Positions 44,221 through 54,163 of a DNA stretch of 64,000 nucleotides are shown one piece after another. Origin of the DNA: Collinsella sp. AM33-4BH. GTDB taxonomy: Bacteria; Actinomycetota; Coriobacteriia; Coriobacteriales; Coriobacteriaceae. The first letter of the stretch is position 1. Each line of letters starts with the position of its first letter. The notes under the pieces were generated by a model that worked only from the letters and a program-made list of their open reading frames with translations, was not told the origin of the DNA and searched no databases. The DNA is taken from positions 1 to 64,000 of the forward strand of contig NZ_QSIN01000001.1 of the NCBI RefSeq assembly GCF_003469205.1, read 5' to 3'. The position numbers and the translations under genes were made by a program.

Positions 44221-46032
44221 CTACTCGTCCACCTTGAGGATCGCCATAAACGCCTCCTGCGGGACCTCGACCGAGCCGATGGCCTTCATGCGCTTCTTGC
44301 CCTCTTTCTGCTTCTCAAGCAGTTTGCGCTTACGCGAGATATCGCCGCCGTAGCACTTGGCAAGAACGTCCTTGCGACGCGCCTTGACGGTGGAACGGGC
44401 GATGATCTTGTTGCCGATAGCACCCTGGATGGGCACCTCGAACAGCTGACGCGGGATGATCTCCTTGAGCTTGTCGCACAAGCCACGGGCCAGGCCATAT
44501 GCCTTGTCCTTATGGACGATAAACGACAGCGCGTCCACCTCGTCGCCCGAAAGCAGGATGTCGAGCTTGACGAGCTCGGAGGGGCGATATTCGTTGAACT
44601 CGTAGTCGAGCGAGGCGTAACCCTTGGTGCGGCTCTTAAGCTGATCGAAGAAGTCCAAGATGAGCTCGGCGAGCGGCATATCGAAGCGCATCTCGACCGA
44701 TTTGCTCGTCAGGTGGATCATATCGGTCGTGACGCCACGGTGCTCGATAGCGAGCTGCATGACGGCACCCGTATACTCGGGCGGGCAGATGATCTTTGCC
44801 TTGAGGTAGGGCTCTTCGATACGCTCGATGCGCGTGGCCTCGGGCAGATCCTGCGGGCTGCGGACATCGATCATTTCGCCGTCGGTCTTGTAGACGTGAT
44901 AGTCGACCGAGGGACTCGTGGCAATGAGGTCCAGGTTGAACTCGCGCTCCAGGCGTTCCTTGACGACTTCCATGTGCAGCAGGCCCAGGAAGCCCACGCG
45001 AAAGCCAAAGCCAAGCGCCACCGAGGTCTCGGGCTCCCACACCAACGACGGGTCGTTGACGTGCAGTTTATCGAGCGCGTCACGCAGGTTCTCGTAGTCC
45101 TTGTTGTCGATCGGGAACAGGCCCGTATAGACCATGGGCTTGGCCTCGCGATAACCGGGAAGCGGCTCGGGGCAGGGGTTCGACGCCCACGTAAGGGTAT
45201 CGCCCACGCGAACGGCCTCGGGATCCTTCAAGCCCGTGACCACATATCCGACCTCGCCGACCGTCAGCGCGTCGACCGGGGTCTCGGCAGGACGCTTGAC
45301 GCCCACGCCGTCGACCAAAAAGTCGCCCTTGGCTTGCATCATAAGCAGGGTATCGCCCTTTTTGATGGAACCATCGAAGACGCGCACCGTAGCCACCACA
45401 CCGCGATACTCGTCAAAGTACGAATCCAAAATGAGCGCTTTGAGCGGAGCGTTTGCATCGCCCTTAGGCGGCGAAATCAAAAAGACAATCGACTCCAGCA
45501 GATCGTGAATGCCCTCGCCGGTCTTGCCCGAGACGCACACGGCATCATCGGCAGGGATCGCCAGGTCATCCTCGATCTCGGTCTTAACCTCATCGGGATG
45601 GGCTGAGGGCAGGTCGATCTTGTTGATGGCCGGCACAATGTCCAGATTGGCGTTCATGGCGAGCGTCGCGTTGGAGACGGTCTGTGCCTCGACACCCTGG
45701 GTGGCATCGACGACGAGCACCGCGCCCTCGCAGGCGGCCAGAGAACGCGAGACCTCGTAGGTAAAGTCAACGTGGCCCGGCGTATCGATCAGATTGAACT
45801 GATACGTCTCACCATCGTCGGCGTCATAGGAAACGCGGACGGCATTGGACTTGATCGTAATGCCGCGCTCGCGCTCGATATCCATGGTGTCGAGCAGCTG
45901 CGACTCCATGTCGCGTTCGTCGACGGTATGGGTGAGCTCGAGGATGCGGTCACTGATCGTGGACTTGCCATGGTCGATGTGCGCAACGATCGAGAAGTTG
46001 CGGATGTGGGAAATGTCAATTGAAGTATTCAT
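44221..46032 (-). CDS. lepA: Elongation factor 4
   Basis: Ribosomal back-translocase GTPase of 603 residues. The G domain has AHIDHGKST (17-25), the switch ERERGITIK and DTPGHVDF; the LepA-specific C-terminal domain ends the protein. The ATG at 46032 fits the family start [20 protein letters not shown]; a longer frame has no support. It heads a long run of minus-strand genes reaching recO. Confidence 0.97.
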   Translation of the reverse strand: MNTSIDISHIRNFSIVAHIDHGKSTISDRILELTHTVDERDMESQLLDTMDIERERGITIKSNAVRVSYDADDGETYQFNLIDTPGHVDFTYEVSRSLAACEGAVLVVDATQGVEAQTVSNATLAMNANLDIVPAINKIDLPSAHPDEVKTEIEDDLAIPADDAVCVSGKTGEGIHDLLESIVFLISPPKGDANAPLKALILDSYFDEYRGVVATVRVFDGSIKKGDTLLMMQAKGDFLVDGVGVKRPAETPVDALTVGEVGYVVTGLKDPEAVRVGDTLTWASNPCPEPLPGYREAKPMVYTGLFPIDNKDYENLRDALDKLHVNDPSLVWEPETSVALGFGFRVGFLGLLHMEVVKERLEREFNLDLIATSPSVDYHVYKTDGEMIDVRSPQDLPEATRIERIEEPYLKAKIICPPEYTGAVMQLAIEHRGVTTDMIHLTSKSVEMRFDMPLAELILDFFDQLKSRTKGYASLDYEFNEYRPSELVKLDILLSGDEVDALSFIVHKDKAYGLARGLCDKLKEIIPRQLFEVPIQGAIGNKIIARSTVKARRKDVLAKCYGGDISRKRKLLEKQKEGKKRMKAIGSVEVPQEAFMAILKVDE

Positions 46033-46057
46033 GCGGACTATCTTACCCGAGCGGTAC

Positions 46058-46094
46058 AAAAAATGGAGCCTGTTCCATAAAACAGGCTCCATTT
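46058..46094 (-). terminator. Terminator after rpsT
   Basis: A 14-bp perfect stem (AAATGGAGCCTGTT at 46061-46074 with 46081-46094) and, on the minus strand, a run of six T's. Confidence 0.9.
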
Positions 46095-46128
46095 ATGCGC
46101 GTAATCTGTGTGGTGTGATATTTACAAC

Positions 46129-46395
46129 TTAGGCGTTGATGCTGTTCACGAGCTTGGCAAGACCGGACTTGCGGTTGGAAGCCTGGTTCTTGTGGATAAC
46201 ATGCTTGGCGGCAGCCATGTCGAGACGCTTGGTGACGGTCTTGAGTGCAGCCTGGGCCTTCTCGGCGTCACCCTCGGCGACGGCGGACTGGACGTGCTTG
46301 GTCAGCGTCTTGAGCTCGGACTTGACAGCCTTGTTACGCATGCGAGCTGCCTCATTGGTGCGGATACGCTTCTTCTGAGACTTGATGTTTGCCAC
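46129..46395 (-). CDS. rpsT: 30S ribosomal protein S20
   Basis: Basic helical protein of 88 residues. It begins with [20 protein letters not shown] and ends [13 protein letters not shown], as in the family. The start is a GTG at 46395 preceded by AAAGGAA; the open frame extends upstream without family similarity. It lies between holA and lepA as in most Gram-positives. Confidence 0.96.
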   Translation of the reverse strand: MANIKSQKKRIRTNEAARMRNKAVKSELKTLTKHVQSAVAEGDAEKAQAALKTVTKRLDMAAAKHVIHKNQASNRKSGLAKLVNSINA

Positions 46396-46528
46396 TTCTG
46401 GAGTTCCTTTCGAGTTCCTTGCAAAAAATGTATGACACCTCTGAGACACGGTGAGGTCATGCAAGCGCCTACTATAGCACGCTCCCTCTCAAAGGGATAG
46501 AACGAATTTGTCAAATAGGCAGGTATCA

Positions 46529-47491
46529 TCACGATTTTCTCAAGATGTTCGTAATCCAGAGCAAAAGCGCGGTCTCAGAATCGGCCGAACCCTTGAGCGC
46601 GAGCTCCACATCGACCGCACCCTCGAGCGCTGCGATGAGCTCGGTCATCGAAAAACGACGCGCCCAGGTAAGGTGATTCTTGACCTGCCAGGACTGGAGC
46701 TTGAGCGTTGCGGCCAGCTCGCGACCCTGCCCACGCGCGTCGAGCGCCTTGGCGACGATAAGCTCGCGAATGCGACCGCACAGCAATGTGTAAGTCCACA
46801 CGTAGCTCTTGGAGGGCAGGAGCTTAAAGAGCTCGAGCGAACGCCGCATATCGCGAGCCGAGACGGCGTTGAGGAAGTCCCAGGGTTGAACCTCGGCCGT
46901 ACGAACAATCCAGCGCTCAACATCGGCAAGTTCAATCTGAGGCGACTCGACCATCTGGGCAAGCTTAGCCAAGTCGTTATCGAGCATGCGCGTGTTTTCA
47001 CCCGAACGCGAGACGAGCTCCTCGGCGGCCGCCGTCGAAATCGACTTACCGCGCTGCGTCGCCATCTGCTGAACACGGCGCGGCAGTTCCCAGCGCTTGG
47101 TACCCGAGCAATCGACGATAGCCTTCTTGTCGATCTTGGCGATTGCCTTATACAGGCGCGTATTCTTGGCAAGTGAGTCGGCGATGATGAGGCAGACCGT
47201 TGTTGGGCTGGGACTCGCCAGATACCCAACGAGCGGCTCCGAGACCGCCTTGGCGAGCTTTGAGCAGCCATCGAGGATTACCAGACGAAACTCGCTGCCC
47301 ATCGGAAAGGTGTTAAGCGATCCGATAATGGACTCGATATCGGGGTCCTTGGTCATGTCTCGCTCGTCGAGGTTGAACTCGACCATACCCGATTTTTCCA
47401 GACGCGCTTTCATACGCGAGACGGCGTGGTCGCGCTTAACTCCGTCGGTACCGACAATCAGATATGCCGGCAGCAAACCGGTTTCGGACAT
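46529..47491 (-). CDS. holA: DNA polymerase III subunit delta
   Basis: Clamp-loader subunit of 320 residues that opens the sliding clamp. It has the N-terminal AYLIVGTDGVKRDHAVSRM and SRSGENTRMLDNDLAKLAQM typical of HolA. The start at 47491 has GGGAGGGGAG upstream. It follows comEC, the common comEA-comEC-holA-rpsT order. Confidence 0.92.
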   Translation of the reverse strand: MSETGLLPAYLIVGTDGVKRDHAVSRMKARLEKSGMVEFNLDERDMTKDPDIESIIGSLNTFPMGSEFRLVILDGCSKLAKAVSEPLVGYLASPSPTTVCLIIADSLAKNTRLYKAIAKIDKKAIVDCSGTKRWELPRRVQQMATQRGKSISTAAAEELVSRSGENTRMLDNDLAKLAQMVESPQIELADVERWIVRTAEVQPWDFLNAVSARDMRRSLELFKLLPSKSYVWTYTLLCGRIRELIVAKALDARGQGRELAATLKLQSWQVKNHLTWARRFSMTELIAALEGAVDVELALKGSADSETALLLWITNILRKS

Positions 47492-47569
47492 TGCGCTCCC
47501 CTCCCGCAGGCCTTCGTATTCGTTCCGTGCCATTCTAGCCCAGGGGCCCACCACACGCCAACGACGTCG

Positions 47570-49873
47570 TCACGGTCGCTGGCATCGCATCGCAAAGCCA
47601 TTCGCAGTCGGTGTGACGGTAATGTCGCCGTGTTCGATAGTGCACGCGAAAACGCCGCCCGCTTCCTTAACGGCATCGATGCAGGCATCGGACGGATGGC
47701 CGTATCGATTCCCCTCACCGGCGCTTGCGAGGGAAAGCTCGGGCTTCAGGACGTCCAGCAACTCGCCATCGACTGAAACCTTGGAGCCGTGATGCCCAAG
47801 TTTAAGGACATCGATATCCCCCACCTCCTGCACGAATTCCCGCTCTTGGTCGAGCTCGGCATCACCGGTGAGAAGTATTCGCAGGCCCTTGCCTTCCTGA
47901 ACATAAGAGAGCAGCAGGACAAGCGAGTCCTCATTTCCCTCGCCATCCACGAACTCGAATGGCCACATCACGCGGGCGCAAAATGAGCCGATGTCGACCG
48001 TATCCCCACGGCGCACCTGCCGATACTCCACGCCAGGTCGGTTCAATACCTCGGCAGGAGCATCCTCCAGCGCATCCGCCGCCACGGCAATCGTTCCGAC
48101 CGAAAACTGTTCGAGCACGGCAGGCAAACCACCCCAGTGATCCTCATCCCAATGCGTCACAAAAACGGCATCGATATGGTGCACGTTATTGCGAACCAAC
48201 GCCGCAACCACACGCTCGTCGAGCCCGCAGTCGACGAGAGCTACTGCGCCGCCTTGGCGGATAAGAATCGCATCGGCCTGGCCCACATCGAGCACCGTCA
48301 CCGAAGGCGGAGCGAATCGATCCCAATAGACGTACGGAATCGCAGCCAAGAGCATCAGGCATGCAAGCCCCACCGCCATAGGACGTGCACGGGGACGCGG
48401 CCACCTGACCAGCAGAGCCGCCAGCAAACACGGCACTAGGTAAATCCACATGCTATCGGGCGGCACACTCACGGATGCACCCGGCACGGCGGCAAACAGC
48501 TGCTCGAAGAATAGCGCGCAACGGGCGGCAATCATGGGCACAGCGAGCACCCAAGTCCGCAACGGTGCCACGAGCGAAAAGGGAACCAGCACGATCGACA
48601 CAGCAAGCAGTACGCTCACCACCGGACCGATGACCGCATTTGCCAGCGGAGCAATGAGCGAGAACGTACCGAAGGCAGGAATGGTAATGGGGAGCGTCGC
48701 CAACTGCGAGCACAGCGTGACGGAAAGCATGCTGGCAATGCCCGATGGCACACCCAGCTCACCCAAAGCGTAGGTCGCATAGGGGCAAAAGCACAGGATG
48801 GCAAAGACGCTGGCACATGAAAGCTGAAAGCCCATCTCGAACAGCACCGTCGGCCGCAGTAGAACAAAGATGGACATGGTTACGAAGAGTGCCGATGCAC
48901 CGTGCCGGCGACGCCCCGCGCCGTTTACGACAAGCGTCGCGAACACCATGCAGCACGCGCGCACGGCAGAGGGAGACGCGCCCGTAAAGGTAGCGTAGCC
49001 CACAAGCGTTATCGCCAGTATCGCCCGCTGAAGACCACGTGAGCACCGAGTCTTTTGCAATAAACCCTCGATTAAAAACCCCACGATAGCCAAATGGCTG
49101 CCCGAGACGGCGATAAGATGCGCCGTTCCCGTCACCGAAAACCAGTCGCCCGCCGGCTGGGCGCGCAGCTCGGCCGAACGACCGCAGACGACACCGGCTA
49201 TGAGCGCACGCGCCGGTTCGGTCGCAGGCGCAATGGACACAAGCAGCCCATTTCGCAGCCGAAGCAGCGGCCCCGGAGAGCCCTCATCGACCGACACAAT
49301 CCGAACGGCTTTAACCTTGCGCACCTCGCCTCGGAGCACGCGCGATCGTCCATACGCATCGTTCTCAAAACGTGAAACGCGACCGATAACACGCACGTGC
49401 GCCCCGACCTTGAGCTCACGATCACACGATAGGCGAACCGTTGCCAAGTTCTTACCGTCCGCGCGTGCCTCGCAGGTATAGGAATACACGTCGTCGTTTA
49501 TGGATGGATCACCCTGCACGACAAACTCGAGACCGCTTGCCGCTCGACCGTCGAGCGCCTTCGAAGCGCTGAGCGCACCCACAGCCCACCACGCCGAGAC
49601 GACCGCTCCCGCCACGAGACCGACGGACACGGCATACAGCCACCGCTTCAAAGGGGCAAGCCGCGCACAAGATTGAGCCAGCACAACGAATATCGCCGCC
49701 GCAACGGGAATGGCCCATAGCGGCCCGAACGCTGGCGCCTGCTCCCCCAGTAGCGCATCAGTGGCCACGTTAAGCACCAGGGCGCAGCCCACGCACATGC
49801 CGGCACACAGAGCCATCGTCCACGGCATCAGGGGCCGCGGAGGCATCACATGCTCGCGCTCGGTCGCACTCAT
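47570..49873 (-). CDS. comEC: ComEC/Rec2-family DNA uptake channel
   Basis: Protein of 767 residues thought to form the inner-membrane channel for single-stranded DNA in transformation. An N-terminal helix pair and an extracellular OB-like segment precede the multi-helix competence domain (about 230-500, with GTAHLIAVSGSHLAIVGFLI). A C-terminal metallo-beta-lactamase-like domain has THWDEDHWGG, which may be a nuclease site. All parts appear intact. The start overlaps the comEA stop as ATGA. Confidence 0.93.
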   Translation of the reverse strand: MSATEREHVMPPRPLMPWTMALCAGMCVGCALVLNVATDALLGEQAPAFGPLWAIPVAAAIFVVLAQSCARLAPLKRWLYAVSVGLVAGAVVSAWWAVGALSASKALDGRAASGLEFVVQGDPSINDDVYSYTCEARADGKNLATVRLSCDRELKVGAHVRVIGRVSRFENDAYGRSRVLRGEVRKVKAVRIVSVDEGSPGPLLRLRNGLLVSIAPATEPARALIAGVVCGRSAELRAQPAGDWFSVTGTAHLIAVSGSHLAIVGFLIEGLLQKTRCSRGLQRAILAITLVGYATFTGASPSAVRACCMVFATLVVNGAGRRRHGASALFVTMSIFVLLRPTVLFEMGFQLSCASVFAILCFCPYATYALGELGVPSGIASMLSVTLCSQLATLPITIPAFGTFSLIAPLANAVIGPVVSVLLAVSIVLVPFSLVAPLRTWVLAVPMIAARCALFFEQLFAAVPGASVSVPPDSMWIYLVPCLLAALLVRWPRPRARPMAVGLACLMLLAAIPYVYWDRFAPPSVTVLDVGQADAILIRQGGAVALVDCGLDERVVAALVRNNVHHIDAVFVTHWDEDHWGGLPAVLEQFSVGTIAVAADALEDAPAEVLNRPGVEYRQVRRGDTVDIGSFCARVMWPFEFVDGEGNEDSLVLLLSYVQEGKGLRILLTGDAELDQEREFVQEVGDIDVLKLGHHGSKVSVDGELLDVLKPELSLASAGEGNRYGHPSDACIDAVKEAGGVFACTIEHGDITVTPTANGFAMRCQRP

Positions 49874-50583
49874 ACGCAGATGCAATCTTTGATTTTGGCA
49901 AGCTTCTTCTCGCCGATTCCCGACACACGCATCAGATCGTCAACCGAGGCAAAAGCACCGTTCTTTGTCCGCTCATCGATAATCGACTGGGCCATGGAGG
50001 GACCGATGCCCGAAAGCGTCTGCAGCTCTGCCGCGCTTGCCGTATTGATGTTTACTAGGCCTGTTGCGCTACTCACGCCCGATGCTGCGGAAGCCCCACC
50101 ATCAACACCGGCTTCCGCAATGGACGCCTGCTGCTCCCCTACCGTTGGAACATGAATCTTCTGTCCATCGACGACCTTAGATGCCCGATTGAGCCCCGTA
50201 ACGTCTGCCTCTGGCGCCAGCCCGCCGGCGGCATCAATCGCCTGAGCCACCCGCGCGCCGTCCTTGAGACGATATACACCGGGCGACACCACGGCGCCAT
50301 CGACATCGACATAGACCTCTGCCGCGGCAGAAGCCTTAGTCGAAGAACCTTCGGATGTCTTTCCGCTCGAGGCATCACCGGATTCCGGCTCCACCAACGA
50401 GCCCAAACCGTCAGTGCGCTCAAACGACACGCCACCGGCACCGCCGCCAAGGTTCGCCATCGCCAGTCCACTCGCCATCGCAATGACGACCAGTATCGCC
50501 ATCACCACTGCCCTATGACCGAGCAGCTTGTCAGCCAAGCGGTCCATCCGTTTGACTCGTTCGTGTTGTTCGCGCTGCGCCAT
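49870..50583 (-). CDS. comEA: ComEA-type DNA receptor with SLBB domain
   Basis: Membrane-anchored double-stranded-DNA-binding protein of 237 residues. One helix lies at about 25-45, a Ser/Gly-rich link follows, then an SLBB domain (VYVDVDGAVVSPGVYRL, about 90-145) and a C-terminal pair of helix-hairpin-helix motifs (NINTASAAELQTLSGIGPSM, RVSGIGEKKLAKI). The start at 50583 has GGGAGG upstream. With ComEC it suggests a natural transformation machine. Direct repeats like those at recA lie 78 bp upstream. Confidence 0.92.
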   Translation of the reverse strand: MAQREQHERVKRMDRLADKLLGHRAVVMAILVVIAMASGLAMANLGGGAGGVSFERTDGLGSLVEPESGDASSGKTSEGSSTKASAAAEVYVDVDGAVVSPGVYRLKDGARVAQAIDAAGGLAPEADVTGLNRASKVVDGQKIHVPTVGEQQASIAEAGVDGGASAASGVSSATGLVNINTASAAELQTLSGIGPSMAQSIIDERTKNGAFASVDDLMRVSGIGEKKLAKIKDCICV

Positions 50584-50660
50584 AGCAAAACCTCCCAACA
50601 CCATCGTGTCAGGAAAGGAGCCCTGCAACAGCCATGCTTCAAAACCGGTTATCGCGGTCA

Positions 50661-50679
50661 AACCAAAAGCCGACCAAAA
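50661..50679 (-). promoter_or_regulatory. Direct repeat upstream of comEA matching recA
   Basis: AACCAAAAGCCGACCAAAA has ACCAAA at 50662 and 50673, 11 bp apart, and differs at only 2 of 19 positions from the recA-upstream block at 22050-22068. Both lie in the same orientation relative to their genes. Confidence 0.6.
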
Positions 50680-50752
50680 CCTTGCACAAATCTGTCCATT
50701 TATTCAGCCACACGTCAGCAAATGAACACTTAGTCGCAAAATGCCCAGATAG

Positions 50753-50786
50753 CAAAAGACCGACGATGCAGGCGCATCGTCGGTCT
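50753..50786 (-). terminator. Terminator after thiI
   Basis: AGACCGACGATGC (50757-50769) pairs with 50774-50786; TTTTGC follows on the minus strand. Confidence 0.85.
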
Positions 50787-50796
50787 ATGCACAAAT

Positions 50797-52041
50797 TTAC
50801 TCGTGATCTTGGTAAATCTCACGCGGAGCAAGCTCCGAATGTTTGCGCTTTAAGGTCTTAGGGGCCTTATACGTGTTGCTCTCGAAGTCGATGTACTCGG
50901 TCTGCTTGAGCAGGCGCTCAATCATCTCCTCATGATCGAACAACTCCCAGGCCTCATGCACGGCATCGAGTTTAGCGTGCGTCTCGGGTCGGCGCGGCAT
51001 AAACAGCGTGCAGCAGTCGGGAGCGGCCTCAGTCGAGATATCGAACGTACCGATCTCCTCAGCACGCGCGATGATCTCCTGCTTGTCCGAACCGATGAGA
51101 GGACGGAACACGGGGATCTTCACGGCCTCGTTGACGGCCATGATGTTCTCAAGCGTTTGGGAGGCAACCTGCCCAAGCGATTCGCCCGTAACGATGGCCT
51201 TGGCGCCCTCGATGCGCGCAATGCGCTCGGCAACCGAATACATAATGCGACGATACATGATCACACGCAGGTTGCTGGGGCAGGTGACCGAAATCTCACG
51301 CTGGCAGTCGCCAAACGGCACCACGTACAGGCGGCCGATCTGGACACCCGGCTCAAGCGCACGGATGATGTCCTGCACCAAATACTCGCTCGTATCAGGC
51401 GTCTGCGGACGACCGGAGAAATGCACCGGCACGCACACCGCGCCGCGACGCGCGAGCATCCAGGTCGCCACCGGAGAATCGATACCCGACGACAGCAGCG
51501 TCACGACCTTGCCGGCAGAACCCACCGGCAGACCGCCCACGCCGCGCTCGGAGCGCGCGTACACATAAACGCTACCCTGGACCACCAGTACGTGCACCAT
51601 CACATCGGGGTCGTGCATTTGAACCTTTTTATCGGGGAAGGCCTCACACAGTACCTCGCCCACCTGACGATTAATATCGATCGAGGTGAGCTCATAGTCG
51701 GTATTGGAGCGCTTGGCGTGCACCTTAAACGAATCGAAGGAACCAAACTCGCGCAGTGCCTTCACGGCGGCGGCGCAGTACTCCTGCGGGTCGCGGTTGG
51801 TGTGATACGCCATAGACACACGGGCAACGCCGGGGACGGTGCGAATGACACGCGCCGCCTCGTCGGCCTGATGCTCGTTAAAGGTCACGAGGATATAACC
51901 GGAAATTCGAGACACGGCGTTCACGGAAAAGGCGGCCAAGGCCGCCTTGATGTTATCCATGAGGATATGCTCAAAATGTGCGCGGTTCTTGCCCTTCAGT
52001 CCAACCTCGTGATAGTGGACCAGGCAGACGCGAGCCGCCAT
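50797..52041 (-). CDS. thiI: tRNA 4-thiouridine synthase ThiI
   Basis: Enzyme of 414 residues that transfers sulfur to U8 of tRNA. An N-terminal ferredoxin-like/THUMP region (about 1-165) is followed by a PP-loop domain with LLSSGIDSPVATWML. The C-terminal rhodanese domain of the E. coli protein is absent, as in most Gram-positives, where a cysteine desulfurase supplies sulfur directly. It is last in mihF-gmk-rpoZ-thiI. Confidence 0.93.
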   Translation of the reverse strand: MAARVCLVHYHEVGLKGKNRAHFEHILMDNIKAALAAFSVNAVSRISGYILVTFNEHQADEAARVIRTVPGVARVSMAYHTNRDPQEYCAAAVKALREFGSFDSFKVHAKRSNTDYELTSIDINRQVGEVLCEAFPDKKVQMHDPDVMVHVLVVQGSVYVYARSERGVGGLPVGSAGKVVTLLSSGIDSPVATWMLARRGAVCVPVHFSGRPQTPDTSEYLVQDIIRALEPGVQIGRLYVVPFGDCQREISVTCPSNLRVIMYRRIMYSVAERIARIEGAKAIVTGESLGQVASQTLENIMAVNEAVKIPVFRPLIGSDKQEIIARAEEIGTFDISTEAAPDCCTLFMPRRPETHAKLDAVHEAWELFDHEEMIERLLKQTEYIDFESNTYKAPKTLKRKHSELAPREIYQDHE

Positions 52042-52323
52042 TTAGGCTTCAGCAACCTTGTGGCCGAGTGCCTTCTCGTAACGGGCCTCGTCGTAAGAGA
52101 TGTCACCGTCGACAATCTCGTCCATAGCCATCGAGATGGTATCGGCACCGGAAAGCCCGATGGTGATGTCATCGACATCCTGGACGGCAAGCACGCGGTT
52201 GTGCTGGCCACGCAGCATGCTATTGATGTCGCAGGCGCGCTTGGAGGCAAGCGAAGCGAGCAGGAAGCGGTTGTGATCGGTCTTCTCCAGAAGATCGTCA
52301 ATGCAAGGCTTTACAACGGACAC
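52042..52323 (-). CDS. rpoZ: DNA-directed RNA polymerase subunit omega
   Basis: Small polymerase subunit of 93 residues. The core CIDDLLEKTDHNRFLLASLA followed by SKRACDIN is the family signature. Its position directly after gmk is standard. The stop adjoins the thiI start with no gap. Confidence 0.92.
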   Translation of the reverse strand: MSVVKPCIDDLLEKTDHNRFLLASLASKRACDINSMLRGQHNRVLAVQDVDDITIGLSGADTISMAMDEIVDGDISYDEARYEKALGHKVAEA

Positions 52324-52328
52324 GGACC

Positions 52329-52898
52329 TCAGATCCTTTCATGCATATCGAGAACGCGAACGAGCTCATCGGTCGCGCGGTCGAGATCGTCATTCACCAC
52401 GACGTCGTCGTAGCGGTCGGCAAGGGCAAGCTCATCGGCGGCGTTTGCCATACGCAGCTCAATCGTCTCGGGCGTCTCGGTACCGCGACCGACTAGACGC
52501 TCGCGGAGCACCTCAAGCGAAGGCGGCTTGATAAAGATCAGCACGGCCTCGGGGAAACGCTCCTTCACCTGCAGGGCGCCCTGGACATCGATCTCCAAAA
52601 TCAGAGACGAGCCCGAGGCGAGCTTGGATGTGACCTCGCTCACCAACGTGCCGTAGCAGTTACCGTGGACCTCGGCCCACTCAACAAACTCACCGTTTGC
52701 CACGCGGCGGTCGAACTCCTCGCGCGTCAGAAAAAAGTAGTTGACGCCGTCGACCTCACCTTTGCGTGGTGCTCGCGTGGTAGCCGAAACCGTCAGACCC
52801 AGGTTCGAGCGGCGCTCGCGCACACGAGTGACGAGCGTACCCTTGCCTGCGCCTGACGGTCCAGAAATCACAAAGAGCTTGGAATCCTGAGCGCTCAC
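52329..52898 (-). CDS. gmk: Guanylate kinase
   Basis: Phosphorylates GMP to GDP. The 189-residue enzyme has P-loop GPSGAGKG (13-20), GMP-site segments TTRAPRKGEVDGVNYFF and EWAEVHGNCYGT, and ILEIDVQGA. It begins next to the mihF stop, as in other Actinobacteria. Confidence 0.97.
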   Translation of the reverse strand: MSAQDSKLFVISGPSGAGKGTLVTRVRERRSNLGLTVSATTRAPRKGEVDGVNYFFLTREEFDRRVANGEFVEWAEVHGNCYGTLVSEVTSKLASGSSLILEIDVQGALQVKERFPEAVLIFIKPPSLEVLRERLVGRGTETPETIELRMANAADELALADRYDDVVVNDDLDRATDELVRVLDMHERI

Positions 52899-53207
52899 TT
52901 ATTTGGTCAGCTGCTCGAGGAGCTGCTCGCGCTGACGGACGCCGAGGCCCTGGACGCGACGAGTAGCGGAGATACCGAGCTCCTCCATGATCTTGGCGGC
53001 CTTGGCCTTGCCATAACCAGGGAGAGACTCGATGAGGGTGGAAACCTTCATGCGGGAAGCGATGGGGTCATCGGAGTTGAGCACGGACTCGAGGGACTTC
53101 TCGCCCTTCTTGATCTGCTCGCGAAGCTCAGCGCGGGCGTGACGTGCGGCGGCAGCCTTCTCAAGAGCCTGCTTGCGCTGCTCGTCGGTAAGCCGAGGGA
53201 GTGCCAT
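52899..53207 (-). CDS. mihF: Actinobacterial integration host factor mIHF
   Basis: Nucleoid protein of 102 residues, unrelated to the alpha/beta IHF of proteobacteria. It begins MALPRLTDEQRKQALEKAA and contains the helix-two-turns-helix DNA-binding segment IESLPGYGKAKAAKIMEELG. The family is largely confined to Actinobacteria and is one of the best taxonomic pointers here. The ATG at 53207 follows GGAGG. Confidence 0.95.
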   Translation of the reverse strand: MALPRLTDEQRKQALEKAAAARHARAELREQIKKGEKSLESVLNSDDPIASRMKVSTLIESLPGYGKAKAAKIMEELGISATRRVQGLGVRQREQLLEQLTK

Positions 53208-53343
53208 TCGTACCTCCAAATAGTTGGGTTATATCTGATTCAATAATTGGCATTTTAGCACGTAGAACGTACAAAATGCCTAATCGCGGCTCCATAGGTT
53301 AGACGATACCCGCAAAAAGTGCAATATACTGCGCCCAAAGTTA

Positions 53344-53401
53344 AGCCCCTGACCTGCGATTCCACACAAAGGATGGGAAAGTTTACGCAGGCACAGGGGC
53401 T
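53344..53401. terminator. Hairpin between pyrF and mihF
   Basis: AGCCCCTG plus CCTGCG (53344-53358) pair with CGCAGG plus CAGGGGCT (53386-53401), leaving a 27-nt loop. ATTTTGTG follows on the plus strand and TAACTTTG on the minus strand. It probably ends the pyr operon transcript. Confidence 0.5.
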
Positions 53402-53446
53402 ATTTTGTGCTAATGAGACCCAAAAGTGGTGACTTAGGGGAATCTT

Positions 53447-54163
53447 TTACGCGACGTTTTCGACCAGCTCGGCGACGATGGCGTCAAAGGCGGCAACCGG
53501 ATCGTCGGCACCGGTGATGGGACGGCCCACCACAATGTGGCTTGCGCCACGCTCGATAGCCTGGGAAGGCGTCGCCACGCGGGACTGGTCACCAAGGGCG
53601 GCACCCACCGGACGCACACCCGGAGTCACGATCAGGGCATCAGGACCCAGCAGCTCACGCATGTCGTGAGCCTCCATCGGCGAGCACACGATGCCGTCGA
53701 TGCCGTTGGTCTGGGCAAGCTTTGCCAGACGGGCGGCTTCCTCGGCCACGGGAGACTCGACGCCGATCTCGCTCAAGGCATCCTGATTCATACTCGTGAG
53801 CACGGTAATGGCGACGAGCTTGGCGCGGTCCTCGCGCGCCTCCTCGGCACCCTCACGGCACGCGGCGAGCATAGCGCCCGAACCCAAGCCGTGGACCGAG
53901 AGCAGGTCGGCACCGGCAAGCGAGGCCGAACGGGCGGCACCGCGCACCTGATGCGGAATGTCATGGAACTTAAGGTCGAGGAAGACCTTGAAGCCCAAGT
54001 CCTTGAACGTCTTGACGATCTCGGGACCCTCGGCGTAATAGAGCGTCATGCCCACCTTGAGCCAGACGGCGTGGCCCGAAAGCTCATGGGCGAGCTCGAG
54101 CGCACGCTCACGATCGCAGTCGAGGGCGACGATAACACGGTCGCGGGCATCATTCTCTAGCAT
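53447..54163 (-). CDS. pyrF: Orotidine 5'-phosphate decarboxylase
   Basis: Last step of UMP synthesis. The 238-residue enzyme has the catalytic set in FLDLKFHDIPHQV (Asp63, Lys65, Asp68) and the phosphate-binding TPGVRP and IVVGRPIT. It overlaps the end of pyrD by 7 bp and closes the pyr operon. Confidence 0.96.
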   Translation of the reverse strand: MLENDARDRVIVALDCDRERALELAHELSGHAVWLKVGMTLYYAEGPEIVKTFKDLGFKVFLDLKFHDIPHQVRGAARSASLAGADLLSVHGLGSGAMLAACREGAEEAREDRAKLVAITVLTSMNQDALSEIGVESPVAEEAARLAKLAQTNGIDGIVCSPMEAHDMRELLGPDALIVTPGVRPVGAALGDQSRVATPSQAIERGASHIVVGRPITGADDPVAAFDAIVAELVENVA